Shown piece after piece: positions 44,814 through 52,180 of a stretch of 64,000 bases of DNA. Positions within the stretch are counted from its first letter, which is position 1. Every line of letters begins with the position of its first letter. A program made the translations under genes and the position numbers. The notes below the pieces were generated by a model, which saw only the letters and a list, made by a program, of their open reading frames with translations, made no database searches and was not told the DNA's origin. Source of the DNA: Clostridiales bacterium (GTDB lineage: Bacteria > Bacillota > Clostridia > Oscillospirales > UBA644); assembly GCA_003343705.1 (NCBI GenBank), contig QAKR01000010.1, forward strand, positions 1 through 64,000, given 5' to 3'.

Positions 44814-45259
44814 TTCTGAGGCACCTCCGAAAAAATGAACTTAGCTTTTCCGGTCTTTTCGTCGTAATCCGAAAGGTTAAACTCAAAACCACATATTTGA
44901 GCTAAAACAGCATAAAGTATTTTTGTTGTATAGCCGTAATATTTTGACGGCTCATGGCCTGTAGAGCGCATAAATTTCATTGCCGGACACTCGGATACTT
45001 CTACTGTAAGGGAATTTTCAACAATGGATGTTTTTAAAACATCAGATGCGTCCTCAGCTTCATATATCTTTTTAAAATATTCATCAAGTTCTGCAAGAGT
45101 CATTTTACAATAATAACTTTTAGCATAATCTGTCAGATATTCTTTTACGGCATCCTCGCCGTATCGATCACCTACATAAGCGATTCCCAAATCCAATGAA
45201 ACATGAAAATCCTTGTGCAAATACTTGTTGTCGGAAGCCCGACGTTCCATTTTTTGCAT
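44810..45259 (-). CDS. Small protein, ATC-hydrolase-like (1)
   Basis: 149 aa from ATG 45259 (GGAG nine bases upstream); TTG 45274 lies within the ribosome site region. Layout resembles the next gene: N-terminal helices (YGEDAVKEYLTDYAKSYY), then a beta/Cys part (VEVSECPAMKFM) and YYGYTTKILYAVLAQICGFEF. Like its partner it resembles the ATC-hydrolase-like family. The two genes are coupled by ATGA. The metal-site cysteines of the partner are largely absent here, so the pair may have split roles. Confidence 0.5.
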   Translation of the reverse strand: MQKMERRASDNKYLHKDFHVSLDLGIAYVGDRYGEDAVKEYLTDYAKSYYCKMTLAELDEYFKKIYEAEDASDVLKTSIVENSLTVEVSECPAMKFMRSTGHEPSKYYGYTTKILYAVLAQICGFEFNLSDYDEKTGKAKFIFSEVPQK

Positions 45260-45369
45260 ATTATCAATCTCCAAAATAAAAATCGATTTTATGTGCTATT
45301 TGTTTAATAAAAAAAGTAGTATAAACTTCTTTAACTTTATTAACGGGAAACCACATTCAAATAGCGACA

Positions 45370-46686
45370 CTATTTACACTCGTTGGCAAGCGAAAGCGCT
45401 GTTTTCACAATCTTTTCACCTGCAGTCTCCTCCAAATAGCTTGTGCAACCAAGTTTTGATTCGTAAACCGTAGGCATAAAGCGATCTTTTGTGGGAATGT
45501 AACCGAACAACCCGTTAGAATTTGTTATTATAAAGTTATTTTTAAACGGTGAGTTTTCTTTAATTTGCTTTCCGTATTCAACAAAAACTTCTCCGGGCAG
45601 GGCATAAAACGCCGAGTCGCCGACACGAAAAACTTTAACCGGAACCAGTTTTTCTGCATTAGTATCTTTTATATAATTGCGTAAATCGTAATCAAATACC
45701 AGTTTAAGTTTTTCAGGATCAGATTGTGAACCAAGAATTTCATCGTCATAAAATTCTACAGTTTTTTCAAGCTTTTCTATCTCAGATTCAACGTCAAAAT
45801 CCACTTTTCGTTTTTGAAGAGAGAGTATTTCTGTTTTTTGGCTTACACCATTTCCATCCAAGAGTTCAGAGATATTAATTGTTTTTAAAACCTCATCAGC
45901 AAGTGCGTTGCCCATTACACGATAATATTCAAAAACCGTGTCTTTATCAGTTTTAACATCAAAATGATTAATGTTTCCGCAAGTGCCAAGTATAAACATT
46001 GAAACAAATCGCCATCCGTATTTGTCTTTTAAACGATTTGATAGCTGTGAGGAATAATCACCTGAAAATACATATTCGTCAACACAGTCTTGATGACAAG
46101 CAAAGTTCGTTATACAGCCAAGAGGCTTTCCGTCTGTATCTTCAGCAAACATAACAGTAACATCAGGGTCTATTTCTCCGACAGGCTCGACAATATCCGG
46201 ATTTCTCTTACCTGGGTTTGTTTGAAACGTTCCGTTCTTCATTTTATAAATTCTGTGAAATGAAATACTGTCAAGGAACCCGTTGCCGCAACGCAAACGC
46301 GCTGGCTTAAGATTAAAGTTTGCAACTATAACAGCGTCAGCTGCTTTGTCGCAAACAAGTGATATATATACGGGATCTTTTTTAACAAATCGACCCCAAT
46401 CAACAGTCGGCCCCGCATTATGTAAATGTGTTGCGCCGACAGTAATATTTTCTTCTTTAATATCAGTGTTTTCAGCTACGCGTTTTTTTACGCGATCGGC
46501 TATATCTTCTGTGATAAAATTAGCATCAATAGATACAAATGCTATTTTTTCACCGTTACTTTCAAAAAGAACGGTTTTTGCATATATTTTATCTTTTATT
46601 GTTTTTGCAAGTCTTTCGTTGAAATATCCGGGCATATTCGTGTAAAGCGACGGAGTTATATCGCTTTCATAAAATGCAATTTTCAT
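45370..46686 (-). CDS. Neutral/alkaline ceramidase-like hydrolase, cytoplasmic
   Basis: 438 aa. N-terminal ceramidase pattern: ESDITPSLYTNMPGY, then ATHLHNAGPTVDW (~86-98, first zinc His), NFACHQDCV (~199, second), GTCGNINHFD (~244). No signal peptide is present, unlike secreted ceramidases, and the C-terminal immunoglobulin-like domain is missing (family typically ~650-750 aa). In Planctomycetes and Lentisphaerae similar short proteins occur with GH and Gfo/Idh genes. It probably hydrolyses an amide or ester on a small intracellular substrate, not ceramide. Activity inferred only from the fold. Confidence 0.7.
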   Translation of the reverse strand: MKIAFYESDITPSLYTNMPGYFNERLAKTIKDKIYAKTVLFESNGEKIAFVSIDANFITEDIADRVKKRVAENTDIKEENITVGATHLHNAGPTVDWGRFVKKDPVYISLVCDKAADAVIVANFNLKPARLRCGNGFLDSISFHRIYKMKNGTFQTNPGKRNPDIVEPVGEIDPDVTVMFAEDTDGKPLGCITNFACHQDCVDEYVFSGDYSSQLSNRLKDKYGWRFVSMFILGTCGNINHFDVKTDKDTVFEYYRVMGNALADEVLKTINISELLDGNGVSQKTEILSLQKRKVDFDVESEIEKLEKTVEFYDDEILGSQSDPEKLKLVFDYDLRNYIKDTNAEKLVPVKVFRVGDSAFYALPGEVFVEYGKQIKENSPFKNNFIITNSNGLFGYIPTKDRFMPTVYESKLGCTSYLEETAGEKIVKTALSLANECK

Positions 46687-46751
46687 TTTAAAAATCCTTT
46701 ATATAATCCCGTTATTTAATAATAACTAAGATTAGTGTATTCAGCATCAAA

Positions 46752-46789
46752 CGGCGTTTTTGTTCACCACGCGGTGCACAAAAACGCCG
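46752..46789 (-). terminator. Hairpin between the Gfo/Idh and ceramidase-like genes
   Basis: 12-bp perfect outer arms (CGGCGTTTTTGT / ACAAAAACGCCG) plus a 4-bp inner stem, in the 120-nt gap after the gene ending at 46807. No T tract directly follows, so it may be a processing or attenuation element inside the operon. Confidence 0.45.
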
Positions 46790-46806
46790 CATCCGCAATA
46801 AATTAA

Positions 46807-47829
46807 TTATTCAAAAAATTTGTCTACGTTTACAACCTTGTCATTGTCTGCAGCAAAATAAGAAGCTTCAACAATCTTTTGAACCTGTAAGCCGTCTTTC
46901 AGAGGAACTTCAACAGGCGCACCTGTTAAAATAGAGTTAGAGAAGCTTTCAACTTCTTTAGTATAAAGGTTTGTACATTCAACATCAAGGGTAGGATGTG
47001 AACCGTCTTCAAGAGTTATTTCAACAGAACCTGTATCAAGCTGATGTATTGTATCAAAAGCTGTTACGCAACCTTTTGTACCGTAAAATTCCAAACGCCA
47101 TTTAGCAGCGGCATCGGGAATATTGAAGTTTGCTTCAACGAATGCGTTAGTACCGTTTTTAAGGTGCATCAAAACGCTGGAGCTATCATCAACTTCATAT
47201 TTAAATGTTTTAGTATCAATAATAGCAGAAACTTTCTCAACTGTTGTGCCGAGTATACTCTGGATAAGGTCAATACAGTGAACGCCCATATCAACAAAGG
47301 CACCACCACCGCTGTTTTTCTTGATCTGTCTCCAACAGTTAGGCATATCGGGATACCAGCATGTAAATTGAGCTTTTGCAGAAACAACCTGCCCTATTCC
47401 ACCGTCAGCAATGAATTTTTTAATTGCCTGGTTGTAAGCACCAAATCGCATCATAAATCCACAAGCAGACAACACTCCGCAAGCATCAACATCTTTAACA
47501 ACCTGTTCGCCTTCTTTAACAGTCATGGCAATAGGTTTTTCAAGAAGAATATGTTTTCCTGCTTTAGCAGCTTTAACTGCTTGTTCTGCATGAAAAACAA
47601 CAGGAGAAGCTATGTATATTGCCTCAACCTCAGGGTTTGCAATAAGGTCATCGGCATTTGTATAAGCATACTTTGCATTATATTTAGTCTTTAAACCCTC
47701 GATAATCTCGGGGTTAACATCCATAACGGCAATAAGCTCCGCGTTCTTGGCAAGAACGAGACCGGGCATTGTACGTCTGTCGGCAATACCACCTGCACCG
47801 ATAACGCCCCATTTAACTTTTCTGTCCAT
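46807..47829 (-). CDS. Gfo/Idh/MocA-family NAD(P)-dependent oxidoreductase
   Basis: 340 aa. N-terminal Rossmann motif GVIGAGGIADRR (~7-18), the family EKP motif (LLEKPIAMT, ~94-102) and catalytic residues in GGGAFVDMGVHCIDLI (~170-186: Asp and His). Family includes inositol, glucose-6-phosphate and N-acetylgalactosamine (GH109) enzymes. No signal peptide, so cytoplasmic oxidation or reduction is likelier than surface glycosidase. Follows the DegT gene: ketone formation then transamination (or the reverse) is the classic pairing for amino sugars or amino cyclitols. Confidence 0.88.
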   Translation of the reverse strand: MDRKVKWGVIGAGGIADRRTMPGLVLAKNAELIAVMDVNPEIIEGLKTKYNAKYAYTNADDLIANPEVEAIYIASPVVFHAEQAVKAAKAGKHILLEKPIAMTVKEGEQVVKDVDACGVLSACGFMMRFGAYNQAIKKFIADGGIGQVVSAKAQFTCWYPDMPNCWRQIKKNSGGGAFVDMGVHCIDLIQSILGTTVEKVSAIIDTKTFKYEVDDSSSVLMHLKNGTNAFVEANFNIPDAAAKWRLEFYGTKGCVTAFDTIHQLDTGSVEITLEDGSHPTLDVECTNLYTKEVESFSNSILTGAPVEVPLKDGLQVQKIVEASYFAADNDKVVNVDKFFE

Positions 47830-47869
47830 TTTTAAAATTGCTCCTTTCGAAGATAGAAATAAACCCTAA

Positions 47870-47893
47870 AAGGGCTGTCAAACGACAGCCCTT
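47870..47893 (-). terminator. Hairpin between the DegT and Gfo/Idh genes
   Basis: Perfect 10-bp arms (AAGGGCTGTC / GACAGCCCTT) with a 4-nt loop, 13 nt after the DegT stop; the minus strand continues TTAGGGTTTATTTC. It could cause partial termination inside the operon. Confidence 0.5.
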
Positions 47894-47905
47894 GTTGCAG
47901 ATTTA

Positions 47906-49180
47906 TTATTTCAGGTTCTCGCTGAGTATTTTCTTGAACACGTCTATGCAACGTTGAATATGAACCTCTTCCCATGTGGGGTGGAGGAATAATGAAAGTG
48001 TAACGTCACGAAGAGATGCAGCTTTCGGACAAAGGACCTTATCGTATTCAACACTTGCAGGATCAGTGTATTCTTTTGAATCAAACGGGAATTTAGCAGA
48101 GCCGAAACCGGTGTGGTTCTTATATGCGTTCTCGTGGTATGCTTCAGGCCAAAGAATTCCGCTGCACGGAATTTTTTCTGCAGCAAGCTTTTTGCAGAAC
48201 TCAGCAGCTGTAATAGCGCATTTGTTCGGATCGAGATTGATGGGATACCACCAGTAAGAGTTCTTTCTTTCGGCTGTATTAACGGGAAGTTTTGCGATAC
48301 CGGGAAGTCCTGCAAAAGCTTCGTCGTACATTTTAGCATATTTAAGTCTACGTGCAAGGTTCCAGCTGTCAAATCTTTCAAGTTCATTAATACCGAGAAC
48401 TGACTGAGGTTCTGTCATACGGTAGTTGAAACCTACTCTGTTATGTACATAAGGAAGTTTTTCTTCCATAGCAAGAAGGTTCATTCTTTGTCTTACATCG
48501 TAACCGTGGTCACGGAAAGAACGGCACTCCCAAGCAAGGTCTTCATTATTAGTAACAACCATACCGCCTTCGCCGCCGGTTGTGAAGTGTTTAGACTGGC
48601 AGAAGGAGAAGCATCCTACATCGCCGATCAAACCTGCTTTAACGCCTTTATATTCACCGCCGAAGCACTGCGCACAGTCTTCAACAATTTTAAGATTATG
48701 TTTCTTTGCAATTTCAAGAATCGGGCCCATATCAGCAACTACACCGTAAAGGTGAACAACCACAATACCCTTTGTTTTAGGAGTGATAAGCTCTTCAATT
48801 TTTGAAGGATCAATTGTGTGATCATCAGTAACATCACAGAAAACAGGAATAGCACCGGCCTGTACGATTGCGAAAGATGAAGCAATAAAACTGTAAGAAG
48901 GAACGATAACTTCATCACCGGGGCCGATATCTAAAGAAGCCAATGCAATGTGAAGAGCAGCAGTTCCGTTTGTGCAGGAAATAGCAAATTTAGAACCTAT
49001 CCATTTTGCCCATTTCTCTTCAAACTCAAAACCTTTTTTACCTGTCCAATAATTTACTTTACCGCTTTTTAAACATTCTACAACATCATCGTAGGACTTG
49101 GGGTTAAATTGCGGCCACATGGGAAAACCGAGATCAACTATGCCAGTTCCGTTCATTGCGCCGTCTTTTTCTTGTGCCAT
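47906..49180 (-). CDS. DegT/DnrJ/EryC1/StrS-family aminotransferase
   Basis: 424 aa from ATG 49180 (AAGGAGAG upstream); ATG 49213 lies before this ribosome site. PLP lysine in FSFCQSKHFTTGGEGGM (~199), and the family motif SCTNGTAALHIAL near residue 66. Members transaminate keto sugars in nucleotide-sugar, antibiotic and amino-cyclitol pathways. N-terminus FPMWPQF resembles AHBA/scyllo-inosose-type members. First gene of the operon, with a strong promoter at 49218-49246. In a catabolic setting it could remove an amino group from an amino sugar. Confidence 0.85.
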   Translation of the reverse strand: MAQEKDGAMNGTGIVDLGFPMWPQFNPKSYDDVVECLKSGKVNYWTGKKGFEFEEKWAKWIGSKFAISCTNGTAALHIALASLDIGPGDEVIVPSYSFIASSFAIVQAGAIPVFCDVTDDHTIDPSKIEELITPKTKGIVVVHLYGVVADMGPILEIAKKHNLKIVEDCAQCFGGEYKGVKAGLIGDVGCFSFCQSKHFTTGGEGGMVVTNNEDLAWECRSFRDHGYDVRQRMNLLAMEEKLPYVHNRVGFNYRMTEPQSVLGINELERFDSWNLARRLKYAKMYDEAFAGLPGIAKLPVNTAERKNSYWWYPINLDPNKCAITAAEFCKKLAAEKIPCSGILWPEAYHENAYKNHTGFGSAKFPFDSKEYTDPASVEYDKVLCPKAASLRDVTLSLFLHPTWEEVHIQRCIDVFKKILSENLK

Positions 49181-49217
49181 TTTTAATCTCTCCTTATCAA
49201 TCTTTATATTCATTCAT

Positions 49218-49246
49218 ATCTTACCATATGCTAACAAAAATGTCAA
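49218..49246 (-). promoter_or_regulatory. Promoter of the DegT-to-NagB-like operon
   Basis: Minus strand: TTGACA (49241-49246), 17-nt spacer, TAAGAT (49218-49223), in the gap between the lipoprotein gene ending at 49270 and the DegT start at 49180. It splits the locus into two transcription units on the same strand. Confidence 0.75.
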
Positions 49247-49269
49247 TATGGGGCATTGAAAAATAACAT

Positions 49270-52170
49270 TTATTTAACATCTTCGGTAAACAGCATCATA
49301 GCGTTTGAAATTGCATATGAACCGACATCTCCTGTTGTGGAGGAAAAGCGTATGTTACTCACATTTTTAAAGCTTTCATTCTCCGTGTATTCCTTAGGGA
49401 GATTAAAGGTTACAACTTTTGTTTCCCCGGGCTCCATCCGGCCCGAATCACCGCATGTAATTTCCGAAGAACCAAACGCCATTCTCATAGAAATTCCGAG
49501 TACAGGGTCCTTCCCCGTATTAGTAACCATAAAACGTATAGTATTATAACCAGTTAAATCAGGGGAAGAATCTATAAACGCATTTGATTTTATTGTAAGT
49601 CTTGTAAGATTTTTATTAAAGGTTACATTTAAAATACTATCTGAAACAGAAACGTTTTCACCATATTTATTTGCAGGAATTGATGCAATTGAATTTTTGA
49701 CATTTTCATCTGCAAGGTCAAATATCATACGACCGTCACTTATCTTTTGCATAATAAGTTTTTTAAATATTTCAGTTTTCCCGTTTAATGAAACTTCCAC
49801 ATCATAAAAATGTCTTCCTGCATCCGTAAGCAATATTCTATACTCATAAACATCATACTTTTCAGTCTCTTGAGTTAAAATTGCGTCTTTTCCTTCAACT
49901 TTTACGGTTGCTCCATGTGGAACATAAAGAGTTAATTCCTTTTTAAATATGTCTTCAACATTATCAGTTATATCAGAGTTTGTTACCACAAGTGGAATAG
50001 TATTGTTAATATCGAGACGAATACTATCACGAACTTTGAAGACAATTTCAGTATTTTCAGAAATTATTTTCTTAACACAATTTACAAATGAAGATGACCC
50101 CATCTGATCTGCAAGCGAACCGAGATTTTGAGAAACCTGTTTTGTAAACATATTTTCTGCATTTTGTTCACGTGCAGATATGGTATCAATAGGTAAATCT
50201 AGTATTTTAGCGTTTTCTTTATATTTCTTATTTTCAAGCTCCATGTATTCATAATCTTCAATACGTTTCAGATACCTGGTGAAAGATTCTCCGTTTACAA
50301 CAACATTAATTTCACGAAGATTTTCATAAGCAGTTGAAAACACTCCAGAATATATACTATATTCACCTTTATTTAATTCTGTTGCCGCTTTGCCGTCAAT
50401 TAAAACCTGTGAACCCGGTTTTGCATAAACACGGACTTCTCGCTTATTTGTGCTTTCCTCGTCCATATACGGAAGAACAGTAATTATTGAGTCATTGTCC
50501 GACATTATTTCCTGTGCAAGAAGTTGACGCATTTCAAGCATCATTGTTTCGTCATGATCAAAATCACCCATTGTATTATATAAAGGTGCATAATAAGTGT
50601 CCATTATTTCATCCACAGTCAAATCTGTAATATTCCACTTATCAAGCTTTTGTTGAATCTTTTCCTGTAAAAGCGTAAGATAAATATTATCTTCAGAACC
50701 GTCACGTATACTTTCCATTCGCATTGAGGGAACAGGAATATTCCTGTTTATAACTCCGTCATTTTTACCGCCGATATAAACAAGATATCCGTCACCTGCC
50801 GAAATAGGAAATGCATATGGGTCAGTCCATTGAGCACGTGTCTCATAGCTGTCTTTTTCAGGATTATATTTCGCATTGCCAAGGGTTGTAGTCCAGAAAA
50901 GATTGCCAGTTATCTGCCAGTCTTTTTGCATCCACATAACAAGGCGGGAAGACATCAGATAATCCTGTATATGATACGACGGAAAAGGATAACGAGGACC
51001 AATACATCCATACCACTGAACCTCGTCTCCTGCATCAATTCTGTCTGTAACATATATTTCTTCTTCAGTTGTTTTGCTTGACCATATCCCGCACCAGGCA
51101 TCAATGGCTCCGTAAAGAGTTGGTCTTGGGGCTGTTGTTGCTTGTGTTCTAACCTCAGAAAACAAGGCTTCAAGCGCAGCTTTTTTACCGTGAGCTTCCC
51201 TGTTTATGTCATCCCCGTCCGGAGGCTCGTCACGAATAACGTCGGTTACAAGGGCACTCAGCAGACCATACTCTTTCATTTTATTTAGAAATCTTAAAGA
51301 ATCGTTACTGATGGAATATGTTCCGTCTGCATTCTTAATAAAACCTACATTATATTTTAAGTTTTGCACACGAGGTTTCTCTAAATAAGTTTTATAAATA
51401 TCTGCCAAGCCTTCCGGAGTATTACTCGACTCATACATATGACCAGGGTTAATACGATATTCAAGGAAGAAATCAAAATATTGTCTCACTGTTTGGATAT
51501 AATCTTCGCCGACATCAGACCCTGTTGCGGCCAATGTATTCCAAAGCGACCACATCCAAATTCCGTAATACCCTTCAAAAGGAAGTTCTTCAGGAAGTTC
51601 AAAATCCCAGACTTCAATCTCAACGGGGATTTTTATAGTTCCCGAATCATGTGTGACTGTAACTTCTGCAGTGTAAATACCCTCTGCTTGATCTTTCGGA
51701 GTAGTAACAGTTATCCAGAAACCTTGATTTTTCCCGGATTGAACATCAACAGTGTTTAAATCCTGATATTCAAGAGGGATAAGTGCATCAGGATACCGAC
51801 CCACAACAGGATATTCAGCAGCTTGTTTTTCAATATAATAGTAATGCTCTCTGAATAATTGAACTTTTTTTATTGTCTGTCCGCTTCTGCTTGTTGGGGT
51901 CGACATTGAAATGCTGATGTTTTTAACGTCTTCATCAAAATTTAGAATAAATTGCATACCTTCAGCTTCATTTTTAGCCAGTGAAGCCGTCAATTTATCA
52001 ATACCGTTGGGAGCAATTTTCTCCTCTGCACGATATTTTTTTGCATTAGAAACGATAAATACATTTTCTATACCCATTTGTGTCGGCGCTTTACGGACAA
52101 CAGCACAAGAGGTAAACATTGCGGAAACAATTGAAAAGATAAGTAAAACAGGAATAAACGTCTTTTTCAT
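49270..52170 (-). CDS. GH123/DUF4091-like surface lipoprotein (966 aa)
   Basis: Signal peptide with lipobox (FTSC, Cys 22). N-terminal sandwich (~55-190, LAKNEAEGMQF), GH123-like barrel (~195-440) with VIRDEPP near residue 313, DUF4091 module (~450-500: GDGYLVYIGG, PVPSMRMES, EDNIYL), then C-terminal beta modules (~600-966, including VPHGATVKVEGKDA and a terminal SYAISNAMMLF). Note that the DUF4091 motif reads EDNIYL rather than EDYEYL. Tandem paralogue of the next gene, 11 nt away. Sits at the outside end of the locus and would feed the cytoplasmic enzymes. Substrate unknown. Confidence 0.8.
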   Translation of the reverse strand: MKKTFIPVLLIFSIVSAMFTSCAVVRKAPTQMGIENVFIVSNAKKYRAEEKIAPNGIDKLTASLAKNEAEGMQFILNFDEDVKNISISMSTPTSRSGQTIKKVQLFREHYYYIEKQAAEYPVVGRYPDALIPLEYQDLNTVDVQSGKNQGFWITVTTPKDQAEGIYTAEVTVTHDSGTIKIPVEIEVWDFELPEELPFEGYYGIWMWSLWNTLAATGSDVGEDYIQTVRQYFDFFLEYRINPGHMYESSNTPEGLADIYKTYLEKPRVQNLKYNVGFIKNADGTYSISNDSLRFLNKMKEYGLLSALVTDVIRDEPPDGDDINREAHGKKAALEALFSEVRTQATTAPRPTLYGAIDAWCGIWSSKTTEEEIYVTDRIDAGDEVQWYGCIGPRYPFPSYHIQDYLMSSRLVMWMQKDWQITGNLFWTTTLGNAKYNPEKDSYETRAQWTDPYAFPISAGDGYLVYIGGKNDGVINRNIPVPSMRMESIRDGSEDNIYLTLLQEKIQQKLDKWNITDLTVDEIMDTYYAPLYNTMGDFDHDETMMLEMRQLLAQEIMSDNDSIITVLPYMDEESTNKREVRVYAKPGSQVLIDGKAATELNKGEYSIYSGVFSTAYENLREINVVVNGESFTRYLKRIEDYEYMELENKKYKENAKILDLPIDTISAREQNAENMFTKQVSQNLGSLADQMGSSSFVNCVKKIISENTEIVFKVRDSIRLDINNTIPLVVTNSDITDNVEDIFKKELTLYVPHGATVKVEGKDAILTQETEKYDVYEYRILLTDAGRHFYDVEVSLNGKTEIFKKLIMQKISDGRMIFDLADENVKNSIASIPANKYGENVSVSDSILNVTFNKNLTRLTIKSNAFIDSSPDLTGYNTIRFMVTNTGKDPVLGISMRMAFGSSEITCGDSGRMEPGETKVVTFNLPKEYTENESFKNVSNIRFSSTTGDVGSYAISNAMMLFTEDVK

Positions 52171-52180
52171 ATCAGCCCTC

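Noticed and set aside
47044..47694. Long open frame on the plus strand across the Gfo/Idh gene
   Set aside because: It is antisense to a clear oxidoreductase with strong motifs. The product is Cys/Phe/Asn-rich with no ribosome site or domain.
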